Positions 17,655 through 26,344 of a DNA stretch of 64,000 nucleotides are shown piece by piece. How positions within the stretch are numbered: position 1 is the stretch's first letter; each line of letters opens with the position of its first letter. The notes below the pieces were generated by a model. That model searched no databases, had not been told where the DNA came from, and saw only the letters and a program-made list of their open reading frames with translations. The position numbers and the translations under genes are program-made. The stretch spans positions 186,001-250,000 of the forward strand of contig NZ_JAFMOY010000130.1 in NCBI RefSeq assembly GCF_019049625.1. The letters are read 5' to 3'. This DNA is from Rahnella ecdela. Lineage in GTDB: Bacteria > Pseudomonadota > Gammaproteobacteria > Enterobacterales > Enterobacteriaceae.

Positions 17655-17673
17655 TGTATCAAATACTGATACA
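17655..17673. promoter_or_regulatory. Palindrome in the rarA-oqxA intergenic region, candidate OqxR operator
   Basis: TGTATCA-AATAC-TGATACA, perfect 7-bp arms, 116 bp upstream of the oqxA start and between divergent genes. Rrf2 proteins bind dyads of this size. Assignment to OqxR is inference. Confidence 0.5.
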
Positions 17674-17723
17674 ATTGATTCGAGAGGATTGTAGGGATGC
17701 GCCTACTAAAGTGCAAGAATTAC

Positions 17724-17743
17724 TGTTACACTTTCTGTGCTAT
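17724..17743. promoter_or_regulatory. Weak marbox-like site between rarA and oqxA
   Basis: TGTTACACTTTCTGTGCTAT matches most positions of the reversed MarA/SoxS/Rob consensus, including the GTGC core and NRT tail, with two mismatches. It is a candidate site for RarA or Rob-like activation of oqxAB. Confidence 0.3.
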
Positions 17744-17897
17744 TTTACAGAACGTTTACTTCGGGGTGGGAGACTATCCGGTAATGGAAAATTAAATGCA
17801 ATAGTAAAACTTGCATTTAACCTAAAACTAGGTCAGTTTATAAAAAGACGAGTCGCCCTCGGGGCGCACAAACAAAAAAATAAGCAGGAGATGGCCC

Positions 17898-18254
17898 ATG
17901 AGAACCGAGGATTTCATTCACGATCTGATCGACTGGATCGATCACAATCTGGAAGAGCGACTGGATATTAAAACCGTTGCCAAACGTGCAGGCTATTCAC
18001 GCTGGTATCTTCAGCGGATGTTCAAAGAGCACACCGGTTTACCGATGGGTGAGTACATTCGTGAGAAAAAACTGAAGAAATCCGCGGATATGCTGGCCAG
18101 CAGCGGCGAACCGATTGTCAGCGTGGCGATTTCGCTGGGATTTGACTCACAACAGTCTTTCACCCGCAGTTTTAAACGTCAGTTTGGTCAGACACCGGGT
18201 GACTGGCGCCGCGGCCTGAATATGGCCACAGAATGTCAGGGCTGCCTGCACTAA
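17898..18254 (+). CDS. rarA: RarA/RamA-type AraC activator
   Basis: 118 aa, a stand-alone MarA-type DNA-binding unit with two helix-turn-helix motifs (residues ~25-45, KTVAKRAGYSRWYLQRMFKE; and ~75-100, SLGFDSQQSFTRSFKRQF) and no ligand domain. A CAGGAG site lies 8 bp before ATG at 17898. Divergent placement beside oqxAB is the arrangement of rarA in Klebsiella, where RarA activates oqxAB and alters porin and acrAB expression. Proteins of this type are controlled by their amount, so transcription from the shared intergenic region is the likely switch. The second helix-turn-helix closely resembles that of the Rob-like protein at 6.7 kb. Confidence 0.85.
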   Translation: MRTEDFIHDLIDWIDHNLEERLDIKTVAKRAGYSRWYLQRMFKEHTGLPMGEYIREKKLKKSADMLASSGEPIVSVAISLGFDSQQSFTRSFKRQFGQTPGDWRRGLNMATECQGCLH

Positions 18255-18626
18255 AAACACTTCCGCTTATCCCGTAAGCGTGTACCGCTGGCCCGGCTTC
18301 CTGCCGGGCAGTGAACTCTGTTAAATCCCCGTCCCATATTCTCTCTTTGTCTTTCCCACAACCTTTTCGTTGCGACTTCTTCGGCATTTCCCCCTCATTT
18401 TATGACGTGTTTTTCAGGCATCCGCACAGCGGTATTCCTCAGGACGTGATCAACCCAACAAAAAACAACACCGAAGTTTATATAAATTGAAATGATGTTT
18501 CATTTTGTTGAGTTGAACAACGTTTCTCGCTAAACTCCTTCTATGACTCAGGCGCCGGGCAAAGCCCGACAACCAAAAATCCTACGGAAAAGCGCATTCG
18601 CCTCCGTTTTATGAAAAGGAAACATC
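18255..18626. other. rarA-kduD intergenic region
   Basis: Contains a GC hairpin GCCCGGC-TTCCT-GCCGGGC (18291-18309, no T-run) just past rarA and the KdgR-like box and promoter of kduD. No gene seen. Confidence 0.55.
18488..18502. promoter_or_regulatory. KdgR-like box upstream of kduD
   Basis: TGAAATGATGTTTCA with AT-rich flanks fits the KdgR operator pattern (TGAAA-N5-TTTCA), 125 bp before the kduD start. KdgR represses pectin genes and is released by 2-keto-3-deoxygluconate. Confidence 0.7.
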
Positions 18627-19388
18627 ATGATTCTGGATAATTTTTCTCTGAAGGGAAAAGTCGCGGTAGTCACCGGCTGCGATACCGGTTTAGGGCAGGG
18701 CATGGCCATTGGTCTGGCTGAAGCAGGCTGTGATATTGTCGGCATCAACATTGTTGAACCCGCTGAAACCATCGAGCGCGTCGGCGCGACAGGACGTCGT
18801 TTCCTGAGCCTGACCGCGGATCTCAGCGATACCAAAGTTATCCCCGCGCTGCTCGAACGCGCCGTGGCAGAAATGGGGCATATCGATATTCTGGTCAATA
18901 ACGCCGGGATCATCCGCCGTGAAGACGCCATTGAGTTCAGCGAAAAGAACTGGGATGACGTCATGAACCTGAACATCAAATCGGTGTTCTTCATGGCTCA
19001 GGCGGTGGCAAAACAATTTATCGCGCAGGGCACCGGCGGCAAAATCATTAACATTGCGTCAATGCTTTCTTATCAGGGCGGTATCCGTGTCCCTTCTTAC
19101 ACCGCATCAAAAAGTGCCGTGATGGGCGTCACCCGCCTGCTGGCGAATGAATGGGCGAAACACAATATCAACGTGAACGCCATTGCGCCGGGATACATGG
19201 CCACCAACAACACCCAGCAACTTCGTGCCGATGAAGCGCGCAGCGAAGAAATTCTGGGCCGCATCCCTGCCGGTCGCTGGGGCTTGCCATCCGATCTGAT
19301 GGGGCCGGTTGTGTTCCTGTCTTCTCCGGCATCCGACTATATTAATGGCTACACAATTGCCGTTGACGGCGGCTGGCTGGCGCGTTAA
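18627..19388 (+). CDS. kduD: KduD, 2-dehydro-3-deoxy-D-gluconate 5-dehydrogenase
   Basis: 253-aa short-chain dehydrogenase. NAD-binding TGCDTGLGQGMAIGL (about residues 14-28), the NNAG motif and the catalytic Ser...Tyr-x3-Lys in NIASMLSYQGG / PSYTASKSAV are all present, and the sequence is of the KduD type (LANEWAKHNINVNAIAPGYM). It reduces 2,5-diketo-3-deoxygluconate to 2-keto-3-deoxygluconate in the cytosolic pectin pathway. AAGGAAAC precedes the ATG. The upstream KdgR-like box and the co-directional isomerase gene 68 bp downstream support a pectin role. kduI, which normally supplies the substrate, is absent from the window. Confidence 0.93.
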   Translation: MILDNFSLKGKVAVVTGCDTGLGQGMAIGLAEAGCDIVGINIVEPAETIERVGATGRRFLSLTADLSDTKVIPALLERAVAEMGHIDILVNNAGIIRREDAIEFSEKNWDDVMNLNIKSVFFMAQAVAKQFIAQGTGGKIINIASMLSYQGGIRVPSYTASKSAVMGVTRLLANEWAKHNINVNAIAPGYMATNNTQQLRADEARSEEILGRIPAGRWGLPSDLMGPVVFLSSPASDYINGYTIAVDGGWLAR

Positions 19389-19420
19389 TCACGCCAAATT
19401 TTGCTGAATAATCACCGACA

Positions 19421-19440
19421 GCAGCGTGTAAAACCGCTGC
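19421..19440 (+). other. Intercistronic hairpin kduD-isomerase
   Basis: GCAGCG-N8-CGCTGC between the two genes, without a T-run; more likely an mRNA stability element than a terminator. Confidence 0.4.
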
Positions 19441-19456
19441 CCAAAGAGGAAATCTC

Positions 19457-20095
19457 ATGAAAATTGCATTGATGATGGAAAACAGTCAGGCCGCGAAAAA
19501 CGCGATTATCCTGAAAGAGTTGAACGCGGTAGCATCTGAGAAAGAATATCCGGTGTACAACGTGGGCATGTCTGATGAGCAGGATCATCACCTGACTTAC
19601 ATCCATCTGGGCATCATGGCCAGCATTCTGCTCAACTCCAAAGCGGTTGATTTTGTTGTCGCAGGCTGCGGCACCGGGCAGGGCGCGCTGATGTCGCTGA
19701 ATATTCATCCGGGCGTTAACTGCGGTTACTGCATTGATCCGGCGGATGCTTTCCTGTTCGCGCAGATCAACAACGGCAACGCATTATCACTGCCATTCGC
19801 CAAAGGTTTCGGCTGGGGCGCAGAACTCAACGTGCGATTCATCTTCGAGAAAGCCTTTACCGGCGAGAAAGGCCAGGGCTATCCGGCAGATCGTAAAGAA
19901 CCTCAGGTGCGCAATGCCGGTATCCTGAATCAGGTGAAAGCCGCCGTAGTGAAAGAAAACTACCTGGATACGCTGCGTGCTATCGATCCTGAACTGGTGA
20001 AAACCGCTGTGACCGGTGAACGTTTCCAGAAATGTTTCTTCGAGAACTGCCAGAACAAAGAAATCGAAAACTTCGTGCGTGAAATCCTCGCGTAA
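19457..20095 (+). CDS. RpiB/LacA/LacB-family sugar-phosphate isomerase
   Basis: 212 aa. The N-terminal two thirds is an RpiB-type fold with the family signature VVAGCGTGQGALMSLN and the active-site loop CGYCIDPADAFLFAQINNGNALSLP. A ~60-aa C-terminal extension containing Cys pairs (FQKCFFENCQNKE) is not found in E. coli RpiB. Family members isomerise aldose and ketose phosphates. Linkage to kduD behind a KdgR-like box suggests a role in uronate catabolism; a sugar-phosphate isomerase gene of this kind (spiX) is, as I recall, listed in KdgR regulon reconstructions for soft-rot bacteria. The substrate is not known to me, and it may substitute for or assist KduI, but that is speculation. Confidence 0.82.
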   Translation: MKIALMMENSQAAKNAIILKELNAVASEKEYPVYNVGMSDEQDHHLTYIHLGIMASILLNSKAVDFVVAGCGTGQGALMSLNIHPGVNCGYCIDPADAFLFAQINNGNALSLPFAKGFGWGAELNVRFIFEKAFTGEKGQGYPADRKEPQVRNAGILNQVKAAVVKENYLDTLRAIDPELVKTAVTGERFQKCFFENCQNKEIENFVREILA

Positions 20096-20120
20096 GATTT
20101 CGTTTTCAGACGACAAAAAA

Positions 20121-20150
20121 ACCGGTGCTCATGTGGCACCGGTTTTTTTA
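20121..20150. terminator. Bidirectional terminator
   Basis: ACCGGTGC-N7-GCACCGGT with an A-run on the left and TTTTTTT on the right, between the convergent isomerase and kdgF genes. Confidence 0.88.
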
Positions 20151-20154
20151 TGGG

Positions 20155-20475
20155 TTAAAGGAAATCCTGCCGTTGTGGGGTGAAGGTATCCAGCAACACC
20201 CCTTTTTCCAGACATACGCAGCCGTGCATGATGTACGGCTTTTTATACAGTGTATCGCCCGCGCTCACTTCGTGAGTTTCCTCACCGATAGTAAATTTAA
20301 AGCGACCGGACAGCACATACGTCAGTTGCTCATGCACATGGTTATGCATCGGCCCGACCGCGCCTTCCTCAAAATACACTTCAACAGCCATCATGCTGCC
20401 GTCATGCGCCAGAACACGACGGCTTACACCGTCGCCCAAATCCTGTAAGGGGATCTCTTTTTTAAATACAAACAT
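20155..20475 (-). CDS. kdgF: KdgF, cupin for 4,5-unsaturated uronate linearisation
   Basis: 106-aa single-domain cupin. The metal-binding motif is visible as H-N-H-x3-Q (PMHNHVHEQLTYVLSGRF, about residues 42-59), with the second cupin motif PYIMHGCVCLE later. KdgF converts the unstable 4,5-unsaturated galacturonate released by Ogl into 4-deoxy-L-threo-5-hexosulose uronate, the KduI substrate. It lies 3 bp downstream of the ogl stop and shares its operon and KdgR-like box, which firmly places it in pectin breakdown. The length matches KdgF of Dickeya and Yersinia (about 110 aa). Confidence 0.9.
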   Translation of the reverse strand: MFVFKKEIPLQDLGDGVSRRVLAHDGSMMAVEVYFEEGAVGPMHNHVHEQLTYVLSGRFKFTIGEETHEVSAGDTLYKKPYIMHGCVCLEKGVLLDTFTPQRQDFL

Positions 20476-20478
20476 CGG

Positions 20479-21660
20479 TTAGTCCTTTCTTAACGAGCTG
20501 AGCAGCGCATCCGGAATTTCTGCCAGATACAACGCAGGCAGACCTTCATAATCAGTGGTAAACAACACGTGACGATCGTCGGGTGAGAAAGAAGGGTGCG
20601 GATGTGTCACCTGACGGTCGCCATCGAGCACGCGCCATGAGCTGTTATGTGCAGCAAGCGGGGCATGCCGGCGGGTACGGGCATCAAAAATATACAGCCA
20701 CGGATCGTTTTCAATCGTATGACTGGCGGTATCTTTCACATCTACCGGCGTACCGGAACCGTCGCCGACCAGCAGTGTCCCGTTTTCATTGCTCATCAGA
20801 TGCGAACACGCGGGCATGGTCATCAGACAAATATCTTCACCGGTTTGCGGATCAAAGCAGCGGATATGTCGGTCATGCTGGCCCTTCAGGTAAGACACAT
20901 ACATCAGCGCGGAGCCGTCCGGCACCCAGAATTCATGCGTGCAGCTTTCACCCGGCGCATGTTCTTTCACCTTGCGCACATCGCTGCCGTCTTCATTCAC
21001 CAGCCACATGCGCGCATCCACCAGGTCGTGCGGACCTTCATGGCAAAACGCGACGGTATTGTCGTCAAATGGCCGGTAAATCGGGTGTCCGAGCCATTCA
21101 TTTTTTTCATGTATTACGCGCGATTTGCCGTTGATCAGATCCACGCGCAGCAGGCGGCAGTGCGGATTACTGTGATAAAACTCCTGGAAAATCTTCCAGT
21201 CAGATAACGGCGTCCAGTCTTCACGACTGATTTCAATACCCACCAGACTGGTGCATTCGCTGTTCGCCACCCATGTGCCGTATCCGACCCAATCTTCCGG
21301 CACCGTATAAACGGTTTTTTCGCTGAAATCAGCCAGTTTTACCCGCTGCAAACTACGCTCATTTTTCACGTAATACAGGAACTGATCGTCCGGAGAAAGG
21401 AAGCCGCCGAAGGTGTTGTCACCTTTTCCTTCAGTCAGCTGAACCGCCTTCTGCGTTTTCAGATCCAGCAGATAGTAATTGCGGTTGCCCTCAAATTCAC
21501 CGGCAAACAACAGCTTAGCGCCGTTGCGGGTAAAACATTTCTGATAGAAATAGTTACGGTGGCAAAGCACATCGGGCGGCGTCAGACGCGTTACGCATGC
21601 GCCGGTTTGTGCGTCCTGAACGGTGTGGAAATTGAATTGAATCTGAGAACCTTTCGCCAT
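20479..21660 (-). CDS. ogl: Oligogalacturonate lyase (PL22)
   Basis: 393 aa with WD40-like blades, no signal peptide, starting MAKGSQIQFNF behind GAGGTG. The sequence has the family features, including His-rich surface residues (CHRNYFYQK, CTHEFWVPDG, QHDRHIRCF) that contribute the Mn site and catalytic His in PL22 structures. It cleaves digalacturonate and unsaturated digalacturonate to monomers in the cytoplasm. It is the first gene of a two-gene operon with kdgF. The KdgR-like palindrome at 21717 sits about 57 bp upstream of its start. Confidence 0.94.
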   Translation of the reverse strand: MAKGSQIQFNFHTVQDAQTGACVTRLTPPDVLCHRNYFYQKCFTRNGAKLLFAGEFEGNRNYYLLDLKTQKAVQLTEGKGDNTFGGFLSPDDQFLYYVKNERSLQRVKLADFSEKTVYTVPEDWVGYGTWVANSECTSLVGIEISREDWTPLSDWKIFQEFYHSNPHCRLLRVDLINGKSRVIHEKNEWLGHPIYRPFDDNTVAFCHEGPHDLVDARMWLVNEDGSDVRKVKEHAPGESCTHEFWVPDGSALMYVSYLKGQHDRHIRCFDPQTGEDICLMTMPACSHLMSNENGTLLVGDGSGTPVDVKDTASHTIENDPWLYIFDARTRRHAPLAAHNSSWRVLDGDRQVTHPHPSFSPDDRHVLFTTDYEGLPALYLAEIPDALLSSLRKD

Positions 21661-21716
21661 GATTCACCTCATAAGTGGCAATAAAATCAGCCGTGTTTAG
21701 GCTTCCCTTTATTAAT

Positions 21717-21731
21717 TGAAATGCAATTTCA
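21717..21731. promoter_or_regulatory. KdgR-like box upstream of ogl
   Basis: Perfect palindrome TGAAAT-GCA-ATTTCA between the divergent ogl and proP genes, nearer ogl; same pattern as the box at kduD. Confidence 0.72.
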
Positions 21732-21940
21732 TTAAATTGAAAACACATTACCACTTACGGATGTTTACTGGCGGCGGCGGCTGCCAAAAATGCAACATTG
21801 ATCACATTTTTCCCTTCTGTAAAAAACATTCTATAATGTCATAGTTTCGTAAATAACATTTGATACCCAATATTGATTAAGGGTACTGAACTAATACCTC
21901 ACGCTTTACACAGTGAAGTTATGTAATAAAAGGGATGTAC

Positions 21941-23446
21941 ATGATTAGATTGAGAAAGAAACGCGTTAAACCGATGCATATCAACGACATTACTATCATT
22001 GACGATTCCAAGCTCAAGAAGGCTATCACCGCCGCTGCGTTAGGTAACGCGATGGAATGGTTCGACTTCGGTGTGTATGGTTTTGTCGCTTTCGCACTGG
22101 GTCAGGTGTTCTTCCCGGGCGCTGATCCGGGCATTCAGATGATTGCCGCTCTGGCGACCTTCTCCGTTCCATTCCTCGTCAGGCCTCTGGGCGGCCTGTT
22201 CTTTGGCGCGTTAGGCGATAAGTTTGGCCGTCAGAAAGTGTTATCCGTCACCATCATTATTATGTCGGTCAGTACCTTCTGTATCGGTCTGATCCCCGGT
22301 TACGCCACTATCGGTATCTGGGCGCCGATTTTGCTGTTACTGGCCAAACTGGCGCAGGGCTTCTCGGTCGGGGGCGAATATACCGGCGCAGCAATTTTCG
22401 TCGCGGAATACTCGCCTGACAGAAAACGTGGCTTCCTTGGCAGCTGGCTGGACTTCGGCTCTATCGCCGGTTTTATCCTCGGCGCGGGCGTGGTTGTCCT
22501 GATTTCCAGCATTGTCGGTGAGACCAACTTCCTCGAATGGGGCTGGCGTATACCGTTCTTCATCGCCGCACCGCTGGGCCTGATCGGTATCTACCTGCGC
22601 CATGCGCTGGAAGAAACGCCGACATTCCAGCAGCACGTCGATAAAATCGACAGCGATTCCCGTAAAGACATTGCCGAGCCGCCGAAAGTCTCTTTCCGTG
22701 AAATTCTGACCAAGCAATGGAAACCGCTGATCGTTTGCGTCGGGATGGTCATCGCCACGAACGTCACTTACTACATGTTGCTGACGTACATGCCGAGCTA
22801 CCTGTCGCACAGCCTGCATTATTCTGAAGACCACGGTGTGCTGATCATCATCGCGATTATGGTCGGTATGCTGTTCGTTCAGCCGTTCATGGGCTTGCTG
22901 AGTGACCGCTTTGGTCGTAAACCCTTTGTGATCATTGGCAGTATCGGCCTGTTTATCCTGGCGATCCCGTGCTTTATTCTGATTAACAGCGGTGTGGTCG
23001 GGCTTATCTTCGCCGGGCTTCTGATCCTCGCGGTACTGCTTAACTGCTTCATCGGCGTCATGGCCTCAACGTTACCGGCAATGTTCCCGACGCATATCCG
23101 CTACAGCGCGCTGGCGATTGCGTTTAACATCTCCGTGCTGATCGCCGGTCTGACACCGACTATCGCCGCCTGGCTGGTAGAAGCCACCGGTAACCTGTAT
23201 ATGCCTGCTTACTACCTGATGGTCGTGGCAATCATCGGACTGGTCACCGGTATCTTCATGAAAGAAACCGCCAACAGACCGCTGAAAGGCGCGACACCTG
23301 CCGCTTCAGATCGTGCAGAAGCGAAAGAAATTCTTCAGGAACATCACGACAATATCGAACAAAAAATCGAAGATATTGATGCGCAGATTGTTGAACTTGA
23401 AGCCAAAAGAAAGAACCTGATTGCGCAGCATCCTGATATCGACTGA
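21941..23446 (+). CDS. proP: ProP, osmolyte:proton symporter
   Basis: 501 aa from ATG at 21941 (AAAGGG 6 bp upstream; MIRLRKKRVKP aligns with E. coli MLKRKKVKP); an ATG two codons earlier is possible. Twelve membrane helices of the metabolite:H+ symporter class, with the MFS loop motif GALGDKFGRQKVLS and AITAAALGNAMEWFDFGVYGF near the start. The C-terminus carries the ProP-specific ~45-aa alpha-helical coiled coil (AEAKEILQEHHDNIEQKIED...), which tunes the osmotic set-point. It imports proline, glycine betaine and ectoine under hyperosmotic stress. Likely monocistronic, ended by the terminator at 23469. Confidence 0.96.
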   Translation: MIRLRKKRVKPMHINDITIIDDSKLKKAITAAALGNAMEWFDFGVYGFVAFALGQVFFPGADPGIQMIAALATFSVPFLVRPLGGLFFGALGDKFGRQKVLSVTIIIMSVSTFCIGLIPGYATIGIWAPILLLLAKLAQGFSVGGEYTGAAIFVAEYSPDRKRGFLGSWLDFGSIAGFILGAGVVVLISSIVGETNFLEWGWRIPFFIAAPLGLIGIYLRHALEETPTFQQHVDKIDSDSRKDIAEPPKVSFREILTKQWKPLIVCVGMVIATNVTYYMLLTYMPSYLSHSLHYSEDHGVLIIIAIMVGMLFVQPFMGLLSDRFGRKPFVIIGSIGLFILAIPCFILINSGVVGLIFAGLLILAVLLNCFIGVMASTLPAMFPTHIRYSALAIAFNISVLIAGLTPTIAAWLVEATGNLYMPAYYLMVVAIIGLVTGIFMKETANRPLKGATPAASDRAEAKEILQEHHDNIEQKIEDIDAQIVELEAKRKNLIAQHPDID

Positions 23447-23468
23447 CCATAATCCCGCGTAATCTCAA

Positions 23469-23497
23469 GCCGGTCACTTCGCTGACCGGCTTTTTTT
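23469..23497 (+). terminator. proP terminator
   Basis: GCCGGTCA-CTTCGC-TGACCGGC followed by seven T. Confidence 0.9.
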
Positions 23498-23578
23498 GCC
23501 TCTTTTTCCACCTGTTACCGCATTTTTCCCGTTCCTGCTCCATACTTCATTTCCCGGTCATGTGAATGGAAATCCTGT

Positions 23579-25060
23579 ATGCAGAATCCTACGTTGTTTC
23601 AGTTCTTCCACTGGTATTACCCGGACGGCGGCCAGCTCTGGCCGGAAATTGCCGAAAAGGCCGAATGGCTGGCACAAACCGGCATCACTGCCGCCTGGCT
23701 ACCCCCTGCGTATAAAGGGGATTCCGGCGGGTATTCGGTCGGTTATGACACTTACGATTTATTTGATTTGGGTGAGTTTGAGCAGAAAGGAACGCGCGCA
23801 ACAAAATATGGCGATAAAGAGGGCTTACTGGCCGCCATCAACGCGCTGAAATCTCAGGGACTGGGCGTGATCCTCGACGTGGTGCTCAACCATAAAATGG
23901 GTGCGGATGAGAAAGAGCGCGTGCAGGTGAACCGCGTCAATATCGACAATCGTGAAGAAATCAGTGACGACATCATTGAGGCCGATGCCTGGACGCGTTT
24001 TATCTTCGCTGCCCGCAACGGTCAGTATTCAAAATTCGTCTGGGATTATCACTGCTTCAGCGGCGTCGATCACATCGAAAATCCTGATGAGCAGGGCATC
24101 TTCAAAATCATCAACGACTACACCGGCGGCGGCTGGAACGATCAGGTCGATGACGAATTCGGTAACTATGATTACCTGATGGGCGCCAACGTCGATTTTC
24201 GCAACAACGCGGTCAGCGAGGAACTCAAATACTGGGCACGCTGGATGCTGGAACAAACCGGCTGCACCGGATTCCGCCTTGATGCGGTCAAACACATTCC
24301 GGCGTGGTTCTACAAGGACTGGATTGACCACGTCCAGAACGTGGCACAAGATCCAATTTATATCGTGGCGGAATACTGGTCGCATGATGTTCCGACGCTG
24401 CAAAATTACATTGAGCAGGTCGAAGGTAAAACCATGCTTTTTGATGCGCCATTGCAGCTGAACTTCCATCACGCATCAAAGCAGGGCGCGGATTACAATC
24501 TGAGCCAGATTTTTGACAATACGCTGGTGGCAGCCGACCCCGCGCACGCCGTCACGCTGGTGGCTAACCATGACACCCAGCCGTTGCAGTCACTGGAAGC
24601 GCCCATTGAACCCTGGTTCAAACCGCTGGCCTATTCGCTGATCCTGCTTCGCGAACAGGGCGTACCAATAGTCTTTTATCCGGACTTATGCGGTGCGAGT
24701 TACGAAGATGCAGGCGATGACGGTAACAGTTACACCATCGACATGCCGGTGATCCCGGGGCTGGAAACCTTAATCAAAGCACGGCAAACTCATGCATGGG
24801 GCGTTCAGATCGATTATTTTGATCACCCGAACTGTCTGGCGTTCAGCCGCAGCGGAACCGCGGAACATCCGGGCTGCGTGGTTGTGATGTCAAACGGCGA
24901 AGCGGGCGAAAAAACTATCGAACTGGGCGATAACTTCGGGCACAAAAAATGGCATGACCTGCTGGATAACCGCCAAGAGTGTGTCGAAACTGACGAAAAA
25001 GGTTCCGCCGTATTCTTTTGTGCAGCAGGCAGTGTCAGCGTCTGGGTGCTGACGGAGTAG
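23579..25060 (+). CDS. amyA: AmyA, cytoplasmic alpha-amylase (GH13)
   Basis: 493 aa against 495 in E. coli, with the same start ([18 protein letters not shown]), no signal peptide. The GH13 triad is Asp235 (FRLDAVKH), Glu265 (VAEYWS) and Asp332 (VANHDTQ). It hydrolyses internal alpha-1,4 links of maltodextrins and glycogen fragments in the cytosol. It looks monocistronic; a weak hairpin AAAGGCC/GGCCTTT follows at 25081-25103. Confidence 0.95.
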   Translation: MQNPTLFQFFHWYYPDGGQLWPEIAEKAEWLAQTGITAAWLPPAYKGDSGGYSVGYDTYDLFDLGEFEQKGTRATKYGDKEGLLAAINALKSQGLGVILDVVLNHKMGADEKERVQVNRVNIDNREEISDDIIEADAWTRFIFAARNGQYSKFVWDYHCFSGVDHIENPDEQGIFKIINDYTGGGWNDQVDDEFGNYDYLMGANVDFRNNAVSEELKYWARWMLEQTGCTGFRLDAVKHIPAWFYKDWIDHVQNVAQDPIYIVAEYWSHDVPTLQNYIEQVEGKTMLFDAPLQLNFHHASKQGADYNLSQIFDNTLVAADPAHAVTLVANHDTQPLQSLEAPIEPWFKPLAYSLILLREQGVPIVFYPDLCGASYEDAGDDGNSYTIDMPVIPGLETLIKARQTHAWGVQIDYFDHPNCLAFSRSGTAEHPGCVVVMSNGEAGEKTIELGDNFGHKKWHDLLDNRQECVETDEKGSAVFFCAAGSVSVWVLTE

Positions 25061-25080
25061 GTCGCAGCATGGTAAAAACC

Positions 25081-25103
25081 AAAGGCCAGCACTCAGGGCC
25101 TTT
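25081..25103 (+). terminator. Weak hairpin after amyA
   Basis: AAAGGCC-N9-GGCCTTT; the arm supplies the only T residues, so termination is uncertain. Confidence 0.45.
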
Positions 25104-25276
25104 GATTCTCGGATTAAAAACCACGAAGTAATGAAGATCTTAAAAGCAAACAGGTTTTTAGTGTAAAAGTAGACCCGAAAAAATTTTGAATATCACCATT
25201 AAGTTAGTAATATCAGCCACAAGCCTGCAGGAGGATAACAGGCACCATTAATTATTTTAATAAGCTGAAGCCTGTC

Positions 25277-25882
25277 ATGTTAAATATTTTTTTTGATGAC
25301 CCGAATGTGGCATATCGTTACGGCATGGAAATTTTTCTGATGCAGATATTTTCTCTCGAAAAGAAAATACCCGTACAGATCTCTGATCTGACTGAAGACA
25401 ATATTTCTGCTGCGAACATTATCGTTAAAAGATTCAGTGCCGGTGAAAGTACTCTCTGCCAACCTCTATTTCAGCAGCGTAATTCGCACAGTCTGATTAT
25501 TGCAGTATACGATTCCCGCACAGTGCCTTTCGTTTCAGACTTACCTTTATGCATTACTAATATTATTTTTGTTAACCGCAAGAGTTCACTGGACAGCATC
25601 AGAAAACGGGTGTTAACAGGCTGGGCAAACCACACAACAGGTACACCTGACCAGCTGCCACGTGACTGTGCCAACTGCCGGCAACCCAGGTTATCTGCCA
25701 GGGAGTCCAGCGTCGCCTCGCTATTTCACGCAGGTAATGATGTCGTACACATTGCCAGAGAATTGCAAATGGCAGAGAAATCTGTCAGCGTACACAAAAG
25801 AAATATCATGAAAAAGTTCAGTCTTAAATCGAATTCTGAATTAATCAGCTGCCTGAAATTAATCAAAAACAAAACATTCTGA
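25277..25882 (+). CDS. Orphan LuxR/FixJ-type response-regulator-like protein
   Basis: 201 aa. A C-terminal GerE helix-turn-helix (about residues 138-195: LSARESSVASLFHAGNDVVHI ... KSVSVHKRNIMKKF) is clear. The N-terminus starts like a receiver domain (FFDDPNVAYRYGMEIFLMQIF) but the region is divergent and short of a clear phospho-acceptor and Lys, so phosphorylation is doubtful; it may be a RcsA/BglJ-like auxiliary regulator. It is AT-richer than its neighbours, and no sensor kinase or target operon is adjacent. Two Cys pairs (DCANCRQP) lie between the domains. I cannot name the target. Confidence 0.8.
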   Translation: MLNIFFDDPNVAYRYGMEIFLMQIFSLEKKIPVQISDLTEDNISAANIIVKRFSAGESTLCQPLFQQRNSHSLIIAVYDSRTVPFVSDLPLCITNIIFVNRKSSLDSIRKRVLTGWANHTTGTPDQLPRDCANCRQPRLSARESSVASLFHAGNDVVHIARELQMAEKSVSVHKRNIMKKFSLKSNSELISCLKLIKNKTF

Positions 25883-25957
25883 ACCGACATAAAAAAGCCG
25901 GAAGGTGACTCCCGACTCGCACACTTATTCAGCTAAACTAATATTTCTAAAATAACA

Positions 25958-26116
25958 TCAGACAATAGTGACTTTCTTGTCCAGACAGACATCCTGCACG
26001 GCATTAATTAATGCCACACCGCCAGAATTAATTAAACCCGCGCGCCCCCTATAACAGTTTGCCAGCTGATAACGCCCCCGAACGATAGGATGTTCGGTCG
26101 TCAGTTTGGTGTACAC
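25958..26116 (-). pseudogene. Possible coding remnant, 52 codons
   Basis: An open frame ending in TGA (25958-25960) reads back through codons with a protein-like composition (LTTEHPIVRGRYQLANCYRG, GGVALINAVQDVCLD) and stays open to about 26161 without an ATG; a GTG at 26116 is the best start. No ribosome-binding site. I do not recognise it, and it may be the tail of a lost gene or chance. Confidence 0.25.
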
Positions 26117-26299
26117 GCTGAGCAGTGAATGAAATTTACTGACCCCATACTTATCGTCCGCTTACCGGCAATTTGTGTAACAACGTTTGCGGAATTGCGT
26201 GCGGAATCTGTATTTCCGTTTAAGCAAATTTCAGTGGAAAAGGGGAAGGGGACGCCAGCGAAACACTTCTTGTGACGGTATTTGCAACAGTGCCTGAAA

Positions 26300-26314
26300 T
26301 GGTACAAAGTACCA
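26300..26314. promoter_or_regulatory. Perfect palindrome upstream of rpiR-type gene, candidate operator
   Basis: TGGTAC-AAA-GTACCA, 30 bp before the ATG at 26345. RpiR-family HexR binds a palindrome of the same size and A-centred layout, so autoregulation is plausible. I found no second exact copy in the cluster. Confidence 0.45.
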
Positions 26315-26344
26315 CTTATTTATCTTCACTATCTGAGACGTACC

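Larger units (their letters stand above)
25883..26344. other. Region upstream of the RpiR-type regulator
   Basis: Holds a possible coding remnant on the minus strand (25958-26116) and the palindrome TGGTACAAAGTACCA just before the regulator. Otherwise no supported gene. Confidence 0.5.

Noticed and set aside
17866-17885. Second marbox near rarA (GCGCAC then A-run)
   Set aside because: Fails at the conserved YY and flanking positions.
26101-26160. TGACCCCAT at about 26140 as a second IS3-type end
   Set aside because: Similarity stops after about nine bases; insufficient.
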